Notes: generated from the sequence alone by a model not told the origin. Counted from the stretch's first letter, positions 1-10,290 are shown. The stretch is 64,000 nt of DNA from Shimia sediminis (GCF_003990645.1 NZ_RYZK01000002.1:248001-312000), one strand, 5' to 3'. Translations and numbers: made by a program.

Positions 1-1
1 C

Positions 2-580
2 CTGACCGCCGAGATGCATTCTGGCTTTGGCGCCTTGCGCTCGGAATGTCCGATGGGGGTGCGCACGGCCTATGTGAACACCCTGCCCAGCGACCCGGTT
101 CTGGCGGACCTGGCGCGGATTGAAGAGCTGTGGGCCCATGCGCGCAAGATGTGCGGTGGGGAGGGTCCATGGCTGTGCGGGGCCTATTCGGCGGTGGATG
201 CGTTTTATGCGCCGGTGGCGGCGCGGATTGCCGGGTTCAGCCTGCCGGTGGAGGCCGAGGCGGCGGCCTATGTGGCGGCCCACCTGGCCGATCCGGCGTT
301 CCGGCGGTGGCGGGCCATGGGGTTGGTCAGCGGCGCGACCCTGCCGTGGTATGCGCAGGATTACGAGGTGGGCGACTGGCCCGGACCGAAGCCACTGGCC
401 GCAAAGGCCGTGGAGGGGGGCGACGCCGAGAACGACGCCTGTCCTTATTCGGGCAAGCCGGTGCGGGATGTGCTGGAGCTGGACGGGCGACGCTTTGGGT
501 TCTGCAACCCGTTCTGTCGGGACAAGACCGTCGCAGACCCGGAGGCCTGGCCCGCGTTCATGGCGCTGGTGACCGGGTAG
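2..580 (+). CDS. Glutathione S-transferase family protein, 3' part
   Basis: The frame is open from base 2, so the gene starts upstream of the window and the N-terminal thioredoxin-like domain is missing. What is visible is the all-helical GST C-terminal domain, opening with MHSGFGALRSECPM, a stretch typical of bacterial GSTs of this group. After the GST fold comes an extra tail of about 50 residues with two cysteine pairs: CPYSG near base 440 and CNPFC near bases 502-516. It looks like a small metal-binding knuckle similar to the YHS/TRASH type. GSTs conjugate glutathione to electrophiles in the cytoplasm; the substrate cannot be told. The tail is seen directly; its role is inference. Confidence 0.85.
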   Translation: MTAEMHSGFGALRSECPMGVRTAYVNTLPSDPVLADLARIEELWAHARKMCGGEGPWLCGAYSAVDAFYAPVAARIAGFSLPVEAEAAAYVAAHLADPAFRRWRAMGLVSGATLPWYAQDYEVGDWPGPKPLAAKAVEGGDAENDACPYSGKPVRDVLELDGRRFGFCNPFCRDKTVADPEAWPAFMALVTG

Positions 581-582
581 CT

Positions 583-720
583 CTCCCGCCTTGGTCGCAT
601 CGCTGGCGCGATGCGGCCGCGTTGGGCGTGGCTCAGCAGAGCTGAGCCTGTTGAAGGGGCGCTGCCCCTCTGGGCCTGACGGCCCATTCACCCCGGGATA
701 CTTGGGGCCATAAGAAGCTG
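583..720. repeat. Dispersed intergenic repeat, copy 1
   Basis: This stretch closely matches 12700-12834 in the same orientation. It is a string of small hairpins: GCTCAGC/GCTGAGC, AGGGGC/GCCCCT and GGGCC/GGCCC, followed by CATTCACCCC and a tail. It lies directly after the GST stop. It resembles a REP-like or transcript-end element rather than coding sequence. The match is by eye. Confidence 0.7.
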
Positions 721-783
721 ATTAACCCTTCGATAACCATGTCGCGTTAACGTTTTGCCAAGGGGTTATGGAGAGTTCTTGGT

Positions 784-2292
784 ATGGCGGCACGGTCTTA
801 TACGGTGGCGTTTGAGGGGGTGGAGGCCCACACCGTCGAGGTCCAATGCGCGGTGTCGGCCGGGCTGCCTGCGTTCTCAATTGTCGGATTGCCGGACAAG
901 GCGGTGTCCGAGGCCCGCGAACGTGTGCGCGCGGCGTTGAATGCCATGGCGATAGCGCTGCCGTCCAAGCGGATCACCGTGAACCTGTCGCCGGCGGACC
1001 TACCGAAAGAGGGCAGCCATTTTGACCTGCCGGTGGCGATCGCGCTGTTGGCAGCGCTGAACATTATCCCGGAAGATGCGGCAGAGGGCTGCGTGTCCCT
1101 GGGAGAGTTGTCGCTGGACGGGACTTTGGTGCCCGTGACCGGCGCCTTGCCCGCTGCGATGTCGGCGGCAGAAAGCAATCGGACATTGTTGTGCCCGGCG
1201 GCCTCGGGCAGTGAGGCGGCCTGGGTTGGAAATGCACAGGTGATCGGGGCGCAGACCCTCGCCGATGTCGTGCGGCATTACAACGGGCAGTCCCCCCTGC
1301 CCCCGTCAGAGCCGGGAGAGGTGACGGCGGCGCCAACGGACCGGGATCTGCGTGACATCAAGGGGCAGGAGCGCGCCAAGCGGGCGCTGGAGATTGCCGC
1401 TGCGGGGCGGCATCATTTCCTGATGACCGGGTCGCCGGGCTCGGGCAAGTCCATGCTGGCGGCGCGGTTGCCGTCGATCCTGCCATCTTTGTCGCCGCAG
1501 GAGGCGCTGGAGACCTCGATGATCCATTCGGTCGCGGGATTGCTGGATCAGGGTGGGATTTCACGCGCCCGCCCCTTTCGCGAGCCGCATCACACGGCCT
1601 CGATGGCGGCGATTGTGGGGGGCGGGCGGCGCGCCAGCCCAGGAGAGATCAGCCTGGCCCATAATGGTGTGCTGTTCCTGGACGAGTTGCCGGAGTTTGC
1701 ACGCGCGGTGCTGGAAACGCTGCGCCAGCCGATTGAAACGGGCGAGGTGATGGTGGCGCGGGCCAATGCACATGTGACCTATCCGTGCAAGTTCATGTTG
1801 GTGGCGGCGGCGAACCCCTGTCGTTGTGGCGAGCTGTTTGATCCTGCCAAGGCCTGCTCGCGGGCGCCAAAATGTGGCGAGGATTACATGGGGCGGATAT
1901 CCGGGCCGTTGATGGACCGGATCGACCTGCGGCTCGAGGTGCCGCCGGTGGATTTTCGTGATCTCGACCTGCCATCGGATGGGGACGCGTCCGCAACGGT
2001 GGCGGCGCGGGTCGCGGCGGCGCGGGATGTGCAGAGTGCGCGGTTTGAGGGGATGGCGGGGCTGCGGGTGAACTCGGACGCGCAGGGCGCGATGTTGGAG
2101 GAAATCGCGACGCCGGACGAAGACGGGCGCGCGTTTCTGCAGAATGTGGCGGATCGCTTTGGTCTGTCTGCGCGGGGGTACCACCGGGTGTTGCGGGTGG
2201 CGCGCACCATCGCGGACCTGGAAGGGTCCGACACGGTGCGCAAGCCGCATGTGGCCGAGGCGGTGAGTTTCCGGATCGCGGCGGCGGTCTAG
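784..2292 (+). CDS. comM: YifB/ComM family AAA+ Mg-chelatase-like ATPase
   Basis: A 502-residue protein of the usual family length. The N-terminal ChlI-like domain (about residues 1-190) is followed by an AAA+ ATPase core with Walker A GSPGSGKS near residues 216-223, a Walker B ending LDELPEF, and the Cys-rich NPCRCGE segment typical of YifB/ComM. Family members are hexameric helicases; ComM promotes branch migration during natural transformation. A GGAGAG ribosome site lies 8 bases before the ATG. The gene stands alone on this strand, and its TAG overlaps the gshB stop of the opposite strand within CTAG. Whether this organism is transformable cannot be seen. Confidence 0.93.
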   Translation: MAARSYTVAFEGVEAHTVEVQCAVSAGLPAFSIVGLPDKAVSEARERVRAALNAMAIALPSKRITVNLSPADLPKEGSHFDLPVAIALLAALNIIPEDAAEGCVSLGELSLDGTLVPVTGALPAAMSAAESNRTLLCPAASGSEAAWVGNAQVIGAQTLADVVRHYNGQSPLPPSEPGEVTAAPTDRDLRDIKGQERAKRALEIAAAGRHHFLMTGSPGSGKSMLAARLPSILPSLSPQEALETSMIHSVAGLLDQGGISRARPFREPHHTASMAAIVGGGRRASPGEISLAHNGVLFLDELPEFARAVLETLRQPIETGEVMVARANAHVTYPCKFMLVAAANPCRCGELFDPAKACSRAPKCGEDYMGRISGPLMDRIDLRLEVPPVDFRDLDLPSDGDASATVAARVAAARDVQSARFEGMAGLRVNSDAQGAMLEEIATPDEDGRAFLQNVADRFGLSARGYHRVLRVARTIADLEGSDTVRKPHVAEAVSFRIAAAV

Positions 2293-3224
2293 GCGCGCTT
2301 GGCCTCGATCGCCTGCCAGATTTTCTCGGCAATGTTGACGCCGTCGAACCGCTCGAGTTCCTGAATGCCGGTGGGTGAGGTCACGTTGATCTCGGTCAGG
2401 TAGTCGCCGATCACGTCAATGCCGACAAAAACCTGGCCTTTTTCCTTCAAAAGCGGGCCAATGCGGGCGCAGATTTCGCGGTCGCGGTCGCTGAGGGCGA
2501 TCTTTTCGGGGCGGCCACCGACGTGCATGTTGGAGCGGGTTTCGCCCTTGGCCGGGACGCGGTTGATGGCGCCGACCGGTTCGCCGTCCACAAGGATGAC
2601 ACGTTTGTCGCCGTTGCTGACGTCGGGCAGGAATTTCTGCACGATCAGGGGTTCGCGGCTGAAGCCGGTGAACAGCTCGTGCAGCGAAGTGAGGTTGCGG
2701 TCGTTGCGGTCGAGACGAAAGACCCCTGCCCCGCCATTGCCGTAGAGCGGCTTGAGGATGACATCGCCATGCTTTTCCTTGAACGCCTTGATGGTGTCGA
2801 GGTCGCGGGCGATGGTCGTGGGGGGCGTGAGGTCGGGGAAGTCGAGCACCAGGAGCTTCTCGGGGTAGTTGCGCACCCAGAAGGGATCATTGACCACCAG
2901 CGTGTCCGGCATCAGACGGTCCAGAATGTGGGTCGAGGTGATGTAGTGCATGTCGAATGGCGGGTCCTGACGCAGCCAGATCACGTCAAAATCGGTGAGG
3001 TCGACATGGGTCAGCGGGCTGAGGTCAGCGTGGTTGCCCTGTTCCCGGCGCACGGTGAAATGGTGGCCCTTGGCGGTGACGCGACCCTCTTCGTAGGCGA
3101 GGTGATCGGGGGAGTAGTAGAACAACTCGTGCCCGCGCGCCTGCGCCTCTTCGGCGAGGCGGAAAGAGCTGTCAGCGTTGATGTCGACCGATTGGATCGG
3201 GTCCATCTGAAAGGCGATTTTCAT
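2289..3224 (-). CDS. gshB: Glutathione synthetase
   Basis: A 311-residue ATP-grasp ligase that joins gamma-glutamylcysteine and glycine using ATP, the last step of glutathione synthesis in the cytoplasm. The N-terminal [10 protein letters not shown] segment, the glycine-rich [10 protein letters not shown] loop near residue 155 and the C-terminal EINVTSPTG motif near residue 280 match bacterial GshB. Length is normal. It is the last gene of a minus-strand group rsmI-yraN-gshB, an order common in alphaproteobacteria, and it converges on comM with a 4-base overlap of the two stop codons. Confidence 0.96.
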   Translation of the reverse strand: MKIAFQMDPIQSVDINADSSFRLAEEAQARGHELFYYSPDHLAYEEGRVTAKGHHFTVRREQGNHADLSPLTHVDLTDFDVIWLRQDPPFDMHYITSTHILDRLMPDTLVVNDPFWVRNYPEKLLVLDFPDLTPPTTIARDLDTIKAFKEKHGDVILKPLYGNGGAGVFRLDRNDRNLTSLHELFTGFSREPLIVQKFLPDVSNGDKRVILVDGEPVGAINRVPAKGETRSNMHVGGRPEKIALSDRDREICARIGPLLKEKGQVFVGIDVIGDYLTEINVTSPTGIQELERFDGVNIAEKIWQAIEAKRA

Positions 3225-3350
3225 GGGGCGCGTCCCTTAGCAACTTGCAGTGCCCCTTACATGGCGTAGAGACAGGCGCCTTGCAATGCCCCGCACAAGC
3301 GTTTCGTGATTAACGCGGGTTTCCAGCAAGTCCTGAGCGTTGCTGGTTGG

Positions 3351-3743
3351 TCAGGCGGCGAGCGCGTTTTCCAGAATTTGGATTTCGCCATGGGCGTTGA
3401 CCAAAGCCACGTCAAAGCGGCATTCGGTCAGGTCGCCGCGGGGTTCCCCGGCAAGGAATGCGGCAGCCCCGTCAAAAAGGCGGGCCATCTGGCGCGGTGT
3501 GAGGGATTCGGCGGCGCGGGCAAAATCGCGGGATTTCTTGACCTCGACAAAAACCAGGGCGTCGCCATCGCGCATGACAAGATCGAGTTCGCCAACGCCC
3601 CGACGACGCCACCGACGGGCCGCAGTTTCAAGACCGTGGTCATGATAGAGACGTTCCACGGCATTTTCCGCGCTGATACCAGAGTGATAGGCACGCTGGC
3701 CGCGTTCTGACCGGTCGAAATCGCTGTGGCGGATGAATGACAT
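3351..3743 (-). CDS. yraN: YraN family (UPF0102) predicted endonuclease-like protein
   Basis: A 130-residue protein with the YraN signature GELDLV (residues 51-56) followed by VFVEVK (64-69). This gives the E52-D54-E67-K69 pattern of the restriction-endonuclease-like fold. The molecular role of YraN is not established. It sits 38 bases downstream of rsmI, its usual partner, so co-transcription is likely. The N-terminal 20 residues (many Arg/Ser/His) are less conserved-looking. The start ATG at 3743 is the only good candidate. Confidence 0.9.
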   Translation of the reverse strand: MSFIRHSDFDRSERGQRAYHSGISAENAVERLYHDHGLETAARRWRRRGVGELDLVMRDGDALVFVEVKKSRDFARAAESLTPRQMARLFDGAAAFLAGEPRGDLTECRFDVALVNAHGEIQILENALAA

Positions 3744-3781
3744 GGGCGTCCCTCGTTATACGGTGACAGGATAGCAGTGGA

Positions 3782-4642
3782 CTATCGCTTACCCGAGAGT
3801 TTTAACGCGGACTGGTAAACAGAACGTTTGTGGGCGCCAAAGGCCTTGGCGACACTTTCGGCGGCGTCGCGCACGGACATGGTTTGCATCGCGTCCTGCA
3901 GGGCGGCCTCGATGTCGCCTTCCGAGGCCTCTTGGGCGGGCGCGCGGTCGACCAGAACGACGATTTCCCCCTTGAGCCGCGTGCCGGCAACCTCTTCGGC
4001 CAGTGCCGAGAGGGTGCCACGGCGCACCTCTTCGAATTTCTTGGTCAATTCCCGGCAGATCACGGCCTCACGGTCAGGCCCCAGAACACGCGCGGCGTCT
4101 TTCAGCATCTCGCCGATACGGTGGGGGCTTTCGTAAAACACCAGCGTGCCGGGAACCTCGCGCACCGCTTCGAGCCCGGTGCGGCGGGCCCCCTTGGCGT
4201 TGGGCAGGAACCCGGCAAAGAAAAAGGCATCCGTGGGCAATCCGGCAAGCGTGAGTGCTGTGATGATGGCCGAGGGGCCGGGGGCAGAGGTGACGAGATA
4301 CCCCGCTTCGGCTGCGTCCCTGGAGAGGTGATAGCCAGGGTCGGCGATCAGCGGCGTGCCCGCCTCAGAAGCGTAGGCGACGGATTTGCCCGCCGCCAGG
4401 TGGTCCAGCAATTTGGCCCGTGCCTTGGCGCCGGAATGGTCGTGGTAGCTGAGCAGCGGACGATCGCCGAGGGGCACGCCGTGGATTTCCAGCAGCCGTC
4501 GCAGCGAGCGCGTGTCCTCTGCCGCCAGCACATCGGCCGAGGCCAGCACATCCAGTGCGCGAAGGGTGATATCGCGGGCACTGCCGATGGGTGTGGCGAC
4601 AAAGTACAAACCCGGCTGCAATCTGATTTCGAGATGATTCAA
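3782..4642 (-). CDS. rsmI: 16S rRNA (cytidine1402-2'-O)-methyltransferase
   Basis: A tetrapyrrole-methylase-fold SAM enzyme that 2'-O-methylates C1402 in the 16S decoding centre. Diagnostic segments are LYFVATPIG with AEDTRSLRR in the first 50 residues, then SEAGTPLIADPGY near residue 90. No in-frame ATG exists at the N-terminus. I chose TTG at 4642 because it gives an MNH-type start as in relatives and has GAGGG upstream; another TTG lies 12 bases further up at 4654. At about 286 residues the length is normal. It is the first gene of the rsmI-yraN-gshB group and diverges from the LppC-like lipoprotein gene. Confidence 0.93.
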   Translation of the reverse strand: MNHLEIRLQPGLYFVATPIGSARDITLRALDVLASADVLAAEDTRSLRRLLEIHGVPLGDRPLLSYHDHSGAKARAKLLDHLAAGKSVAYASEAGTPLIADPGYHLSRDAAEAGYLVTSAPGPSAIITALTLAGLPTDAFFFAGFLPNAKGARRTGLEAVREVPGTLVFYESPHRIGEMLKDAARVLGPDREAVICRELTKKFEEVRRGTLSALAEEVAGTRLKGEIVVLVDRAPAQEASEGDIEAALQDAMQTMSVRDAAESVAKAFGAHKRSVYQSALKLSGKR

Positions 4643-4731
4643 GACTGGACCCAACCCTCGTGTCGTTTATGATCCCCTCCTTAGGCAAACCCCGTCATTT
4701 CAGGACCCGCCAGAGGGAGTGAGGATTTTTC

Positions 4732-5892
4732 ATGTTGACCCGTATTAACCCTGCCAGTCGTTTTCTGAAAGGGGCCGCGGTTGCGCTGGCCTTGTTGGGC
4801 CTAAGTGCCTGTGTCGAGACGGGCCCCACGATCTCCACCTCGGATCCGGTGCCGGTGGCGCTGTTGGTGCCCTCGGGGTCGAGTGATTCCGGTGACGCGG
4901 TGATTGCGCAGAGCCTTGAGAACGCTGCGCGGCTGGCGATTGCGGACCTGCAGGGCGTCAAGATTGACCTGCGGGTGTACAGCACGGCGGGCAATGCGGC
5001 GACGGCGCAGGCGGCGGCGGTCAAGGCCGTGGACGAAGGTGCCAAGATCATCCTGGGGCCGCTGCACGGCGAAGCCGCCAATGCTGCGGGCAAGGCCGTG
5101 GCAGGGCGCAACATCAACGTCTTGTCGTTTTCCAACAACACCACGATTGCCGGGGGCAACGTCTTTGTTCTGGGCGCGACCTTTGACAACACCGCGAACC
5201 GGCTGGCCAGATTCGCCGCCGCGCAGGGCAAGCGCAGCGTTTTGGTCGTCCATGCCAACAACGTTGCGGGCGACGTGGGTCAGCGCGCGATCAACAACGC
5301 GCTGTCCGGCACCTCGGCGCGCACGGCGGGCACCGTCGGCTACGAATTCTCGCAAGAGGGCGTGGTGGCCGCGGTCAGCGAGATCAAATCCGCCGCCGAG
5401 ACCGGTGGTGCAGATGCCATTTTCCTGACGTCCAACACCTCGGGGGCGCTGCCCCTGTTGACCCAGATGCTGCCCGAGGCGGGTCTGAGCCCCAGCACCG
5501 TGCAGTATATCGGTCTGACCCGCTGGGATATCCCGTCGCAGACCCTGTCGCTGCCGGGTGTTCAGGGCGGCTGGTTCGCACGCCCCGACGCGGCGCTGAC
5601 CCAGCAGTTCCAGCAACGCTATGCCTCGGCCTATGGCGGGTTGCCGCATGCCCTGGGTGGGCTGGCCTATGACGGGATTGCGGCGATCGGTGCACTTGTC
5701 AAATCGGGCAAAAGCAATGCATTGACCACCAGCGGCCTGACGCAGGGCGCAGGCTTTCAGGGCGTGAACGGAATTTTCCGCCTGCGGAGCGACGGAACGA
5801 ACGAGCGTGGTCTGGCCGTGGTCACGATCCGCGACAGACAGGTGGTAACCCTTGACCCAGCCCCGACCAGCTTTGGTGGCGCCGGCTTCTGA
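4732..5892 (+). CDS. LppC-like penicillin-binding protein activator lipoprotein
   Basis: A 386-residue exported lipoprotein with a signal peptide ending in the lipobox LSAC (Cys27). The rest is a periplasmic-binding-protein type 1 fold with the pattern of LppC/LpoA (family Peripla_BP_6): an early LLVPSGSS segment and an AKIILGPLHGEAA loop. In gammaproteobacteria LpoA activates PBP1A; in alphaproteobacteria the role is inferred. It is divergent from rsmI, its classic neighbour, which supports the LppC call. The GAGTGAGG ribosome site is clear. The gene ends 10 bases before the preferred glnD start. Confidence 0.85.
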   Translation: MLTRINPASRFLKGAAVALALLGLSACVETGPTISTSDPVPVALLVPSGSSDSGDAVIAQSLENAARLAIADLQGVKIDLRVYSTAGNAATAQAAAVKAVDEGAKIILGPLHGEAANAAGKAVAGRNINVLSFSNNTTIAGGNVFVLGATFDNTANRLARFAAAQGKRSVLVVHANNVAGDVGQRAINNALSGTSARTAGTVGYEFSQEGVVAAVSEIKSAAETGGADAIFLTSNTSGALPLLTQMLPEAGLSPSTVQYIGLTRWDIPSQTLSLPGVQGGWFARPDAALTQQFQQRYASAYGGLPHALGGLAYDGIAAIGALVKSGKSNALTTSGLTQGAGFQGVNGIFRLRSDGTNERGLAVVTIRDRQVVTLDPAPTSFGGAGF

Positions 5893-5902
5893 GGCTGAGC
5901 CC

Positions 5903-8662
5903 ATGCAAATTCCCAACCCGCCCGCCGCGCTGATCTGCGCGGCGGAGGACATCTTTGACCGCGAGGCCGTTGCGGCGAAGGTTGCAGAGGCCGCCGGGGC
6001 CGATGGTGATGAGCGTGTCTTGCGGGGCGAGGTCGTCAAGATCCTCAACGAGGCACAAAAGGCAGGCCGCGCGGCGATCGAGGCGGCCTATCTTGAAAAG
6101 CCGTTTGATGCACGTCCGATGACGCGCGCTTATACCTGGCTGACCGATTGCCTTGTCGGCACCGCGCATTTTGTGGCGACCACCTATCTGCACCCCCTGC
6201 CCAATCCAACCGAAGGCGAACGCATCGCGTTGTTCGCGGTGGGGGGCTATGGCCGGGGCGAGATGGCGCCGCAGTCGGATGTCGATCTCTTGTTCCTGAC
6301 GCCCTACAAGATCACCGCCTGGGCTGAGAGCGTGATTGAGTCCATGCTCTACATCCTGTGGGATTTGCGCCTGAAGGTCGGGCATGCCTCGCGGACGGTC
6401 AAGGATTGCGTCCGGCTGGGGGGCGAGGATTTCACCATTCGCACGGCGCTGTTGGAGAACCGGTTCCTGCGGGGCTACGCCCCCTTGGACGAAGAGCTGA
6501 ACCAGCGGCTGAACAAGGATCTGTTCGAGGGCACGGAGCGGGAATTCATCGACGCCAAGCTGTCCGAACGCGACCTGCGGCATGAAAAGCAGGGCCAGCG
6601 GTATATGGTCGAGCCCAATGTGAAAGAGGGCAAGGGCGGCCTGCGCGATTTGCAGTCGATGTATTGGATCGCCAAGTATGTCTATCACGTGCAGAGCGCG
6701 CAGGATCTTCTGGAACATGATCTGTTCCGCGAAGACGAGTTGAAACGTTTCGAGCAGGCGGAGAACTTTATCTGGGCGGTGCGTGCGCATCTGCACCTGA
6801 TTGCAAAGCGGCCCGTGGAGCAGTTGACCTTTGACATGCAGGTCGAGGTGGCGGACCGTATGGGGTACGCCGACAAGGGCGGGCGCCGCGCGGTTGAGCA
6901 TTTCATGCAGGATTATTTCCGCCACGCGACCAGTGTCGGCGACCTGACCCGCATTTTGCTGACCAAGCTGGAGGCCAACCACACCAAGGCGGCCCCGCTG
7001 ATGGAGCGGCTGTTTCGCCGTCGCCGCAGGATCAAAAAGGGATACAAGGTCATTCACAACCGGCTGGCGGTGGTCGATGACACGGAATTCCTGAGCGACA
7101 AGCTGAACCTTTTGCGGTTGTTCGAAGAGGGTCTGCGCACCGGTTTGCTGATCCACCCGGATGCGATGCGGCTGGTGACGGCGAACCTGAACCTGATCGA
7201 CGACGACTTTCGCCGTGACAAGGAAGCGCGGCGGATTTTCCTCGACCTGTTGTTGAAGCACGGCAACCCCGAGCGGGCGTTGCGACGGATGAACGAGCTG
7301 GGCGTGCTGGCGGCCTTTATCCCGGATTTCGAACCGATCGTGGCGATGATGCAGTTCAACATGTATCACTCGTACACGGTGGATGAGCACACGATCCAGG
7401 TGATCTCGAACTATGCCGAGATCGAGCGTGAGGAGCTGGAGGAAGAGCTGCCTCTGTCCTCGGAAATCCTGCGTTTCGGGGTCAATCGCAAGATCCTGAT
7501 GGTGGCCATGTTGCTGCATGACATCGGCAAGGGGCGGGACATCGACCATTCGATCCTTGGCGCGCAGATCGCGCGCAAGGTGGCGCCGATGCTGGGGCTG
7601 AAACCGGCAGAGTGCGAAACCGTGGAATGGTTGGTGCGCTATCACCTCTTGATGTCGGACACGGCGCAGAAACGCGACATTGCCGACCCGCGTACGATCC
7701 GGGACTTTGCCAAGCTGGTGTCGACGGTGGATCGGCTGAACCTGTTGACGGTGCTGACGGTCTGCGACATTCGCGGGGTTGGCCCGGACACGTGGAACAA
7801 CTGGAAAGCCGTGCTGATCCGGGCGCTGTATCGTCAGACCAAGGTGGTGCTGGAAGACGGGATGGAGGCCCTGACGCGCGAAAACCGCGGGGTCGAGGCC
7901 AAGAAAAAGCTGCGCGAGGAGCTGTCTGACTGGCCCGCAAAGGCGCTCAAGAAAGAGACCGGGCGGCATTACGATCCCTATTGGCAGGGGCTGCATTTCA
8001 CCGCGCACAAGATCTTTGCCGAGTTGCTGCGCGACATTGGCGACGACGAAATCCGTATCGACATGCACCCGGACGAGGATCGCGACGCCACGCGGGCCTG
8101 TTTTGCCATGGCGGATCACCCTGGTATCTTCAGCCGCATGTGCGGGGCGCTGGCGCTGGTCGGGGCCAATATCGTGGACGCACGGACATTCACGTCAAAG
8201 GACGGCTACGCCACGGCGGCCTTTTGGATTCAGGATGCCGATGGCAGCCCGTTTGAAGCCGGACGCCTGAAACGCCTGGAACAGATGATCCACAAGACGC
8301 TGAAGGGCGAGGTTGTGACCACCGAGGCGATGAAGTCCAAGGACGTCATCAAGAAACGCGAGCGTGCCTTTAAGGTGCCCACCACGATCACCTTCGACAA
8401 TGAAGGTTCCGAGATTTACACCATCATCGAGGTTGATACGCGGGACCGACCGGGGTTGCTGTTCGATCTCACGCGGACGCTGGCCAACAGCAATGTCTAT
8501 ATCGCCAGCGCGGTGATCGCGACCTATGGCGAACAGGTTGTCGATGCCTTTTACGTCAAGGACATGTTCGGGCTGAAGTTCCACGCGGCGAGCAAGCAGC
8601 GCGCGTTGGAAAAGAAGCTGCGTGAGGCGATTGAAAAAGGCGCAGAAAGGGCACATTCGTGA
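5903..8662 (+). CDS. glnD: [Protein-PII] uridylyltransferase / uridylyl-removing enzyme
   Basis: A 919-residue sensor enzyme that uridylylates and deuridylylates PII proteins in response to glutamine. In order it shows the nucleotidyltransferase motif GGYGRGE with D-x-D (about residues 114-128), the GlnD PII-uridylyltransferase linker, an HD hydrolase domain (LLHDIGKG near 536), and two C-terminal ACT domains (DHPGIFSRM near 735, DRPGLLFDL near 845). The ATG at 5903 was preferred because the longer frame would begin with TTG at 5852, inside the upstream gene. It overlaps murJ by 4 bases (GTGA), so the two are translationally coupled. Confidence 0.96.
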   Translation: MQIPNPPAALICAAEDIFDREAVAAKVAEAAGADGDERVLRGEVVKILNEAQKAGRAAIEAAYLEKPFDARPMTRAYTWLTDCLVGTAHFVATTYLHPLPNPTEGERIALFAVGGYGRGEMAPQSDVDLLFLTPYKITAWAESVIESMLYILWDLRLKVGHASRTVKDCVRLGGEDFTIRTALLENRFLRGYAPLDEELNQRLNKDLFEGTEREFIDAKLSERDLRHEKQGQRYMVEPNVKEGKGGLRDLQSMYWIAKYVYHVQSAQDLLEHDLFREDELKRFEQAENFIWAVRAHLHLIAKRPVEQLTFDMQVEVADRMGYADKGGRRAVEHFMQDYFRHATSVGDLTRILLTKLEANHTKAAPLMERLFRRRRRIKKGYKVIHNRLAVVDDTEFLSDKLNLLRLFEEGLRTGLLIHPDAMRLVTANLNLIDDDFRRDKEARRIFLDLLLKHGNPERALRRMNELGVLAAFIPDFEPIVAMMQFNMYHSYTVDEHTIQVISNYAEIEREELEEELPLSSEILRFGVNRKILMVAMLLHDIGKGRDIDHSILGAQIARKVAPMLGLKPAECETVEWLVRYHLLMSDTAQKRDIADPRTIRDFAKLVSTVDRLNLLTVLTVCDIRGVGPDTWNNWKAVLIRALYRQTKVVLEDGMEALTRENRGVEAKKKLREELSDWPAKALKKETGRHYDPYWQGLHFTAHKIFAELLRDIGDDEIRIDMHPDEDRDATRACFAMADHPGIFSRMCGALALVGANIVDARTFTSKDGYATAAFWIQDADGSPFEAGRLKRLEQMIHKTLKGEVVTTEAMKSKDVIKKRERAFKVPTTITFDNEGSEIYTIIEVDTRDRPGLLFDLTRTLANSNVYIASAVIATYGEQVVDAFYVKDMFGLKFHAASKQRALEKKLREAIEKGAERAHS

Positions 8663-10203
8663 AACCGATCCGGCTCATGCGGGGTTTTCTGACCGTCGGT
8701 GGCTGGACTATGGCCAGCCGGATCCTGGGATTTGTGCGCGACGTGCTGATCCTGGCGCTGTTGGGCACGGGGCCCTTGTACGAAGCCTTTGTGGTGGCGT
8801 TCCGCCTGCCCAACATGTTCCGACGGTTTTTTGCCGAGGGCGCGTTCAACATGGCCTTTGTGCCGATATTCTCCAAGAAGCTGGAGGGCGGCGAAGACCC
8901 AAAGGTCTTTGCCCGCGATGCCTTTGCTGGGTTGGCGTCGGTTCTGATCGTGCTGACCTTGATCGCGCAGGCAATCATGCCCTGGCTGATCTGGGGGCTG
9001 GCCTCGGGCTTTAGCGGGCAGGAGCAGTTTGACCTGTCGGTCGAGTTTGCGCGTATCGCCTTTCCTTACATCCTGTTCATTTCTCTGGCCGCCCTGCTTT
9101 CCGGGCTGCTGAATGCGACGGGGCGGTTTGCGGCGGCGGCGGCGGCGCCGGTTCTGCTCAACATCCTGTTGGTGGGCGGTATCTCGATAGCTGCGCTGAT
9201 GGGCGGTGATGTGGCGCGCACGTTGATCTGGCTGATCCCGGTGGCGGGTGTTGCCCAGCTGGCGCTGGTCTGGGTGGCTGCGGCGCGCGCAGGTTTTCCG
9301 ATCCGCCTGCAGCGCCCGCGCTGGACGCCGGACATGAAGCGGCTGATCGTCGTCGCCTTTCCGGCCGCATTGGCCGGGGGCGTGGTGCAGATCAACCTGT
9401 TGGTGGGTCAGCAGGTGGCAAGCTATTTCGACCGCGCTGTTGGCTGGCTGTATGCGGCGGACCGCTTGTATCAGCTGCCGTTGGGCGTGGTCGGCATTGC
9501 CGTGGGTATCGTGTTGCTGCCGGACCTGTCACGACGGCTGAAGGCGCATGACGAAGCCGGGTCGCGCATTGCCTTTTCGCGGGCCACCGAGATTTCGCTG
9601 GCCCTGACCATCCCTTGTGCCGTGGCGTTGATGGTGATCCCGCTGCCGCTGGTTTCGGTGCTGTTCGAACGCGGCGCGGCGACGGCAGATGACAGCGCGG
9701 CGATCGCCGTGGCGGTGTCGATCTATGGCCTCGGCCTGCCGGCCTTTGTGATCCAGAAAATCCTGCAACCGCTGTTTTTCGCTCGCGAAGACACCAAGAG
9801 CCCGTTTCGCTATGCGCTGTGGGCCATGGTCGTGAATGCGGTTGTCGCCGTGGGGCTGTCGCCGTTCATCGGCTGGATTGCCCCCGCCATTGCCACGACG
9901 CTGGCGGCCTGGGTCATGGTGGCGCTTTTGTACAAGGGCACACGGCCCATGGGTTATGTGGCCAAGTTCGACGCACGGCTGCGCAAGCGGCTGCCGCGGA
10001 TTGTCTGGGCCTCGGCGTTGATGGGCGTGGTGCTGTGGATCGTGGCGCTGGTCCTGAGCCCGGCCTTGGGCACAGACGGTTGGCGTTATCTGGCGCTGGC
10101 GGTGCTGATTGTCTCGGGTATCGTGGCCTATTTCGGCATTGGCCAGCTGATCGGCGCCTTCCACGTTTCGGACTTTCGCAAGGCATCGCGACGTGGCGGC
10201 TAA
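8659..10203 (+). CDS. murJ: Lipid II flippase MurJ
   Basis: A 514-residue polytopic inner-membrane protein of the MviN/MurJ family, which flips lipid II to the periplasm for peptidoglycan synthesis. The N-terminal segment with ASRILGFVRD, then FRLPNMFRRFFAEGAF, is diagnostic, and the remainder is a run of about 14 hydrophobic helices. The GTG start overlaps the glnD stop as GTGA. The glnD-murJ order is common in alphaproteobacteria, and the pair continues the LppC-like gene, so three consecutive genes could form one transcript linking cell-wall and nitrogen functions. Confidence 0.95.
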   Translation: MKPIRLMRGFLTVGGWTMASRILGFVRDVLILALLGTGPLYEAFVVAFRLPNMFRRFFAEGAFNMAFVPIFSKKLEGGEDPKVFARDAFAGLASVLIVLTLIAQAIMPWLIWGLASGFSGQEQFDLSVEFARIAFPYILFISLAALLSGLLNATGRFAAAAAAPVLLNILLVGGISIAALMGGDVARTLIWLIPVAGVAQLALVWVAAARAGFPIRLQRPRWTPDMKRLIVVAFPAALAGGVVQINLLVGQQVASYFDRAVGWLYAADRLYQLPLGVVGIAVGIVLLPDLSRRLKAHDEAGSRIAFSRATEISLALTIPCAVALMVIPLPLVSVLFERGAATADDSAAIAVAVSIYGLGLPAFVIQKILQPLFFAREDTKSPFRYALWAMVVNAVVAVGLSPFIGWIAPAIATTLAAWVMVALLYKGTRPMGYVAKFDARLRKRLPRIVWASALMGVVLWIVALVLSPALGTDGWRYLALAVLIVSGIVAYFGIGQLIGAFHVSDFRKASRRGG

Positions 10204-10290
10204 CGCTTTACGCTGACGTTACCTTTTCCTTGCTTTATGAAGGGCGTCGGCGTTTTCTGTCGGCATTCAGAAAAACGAGGGGAGTTCGTT

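Noticed and set aside
5822-8119. A 765-codon open frame antisense to glnD
   Set aside because: It is the mirror of a fully supported GlnD with all expected domains. Its translation is Arg/His/Gln-rich without domains, a typical shadow of high-GC coding.
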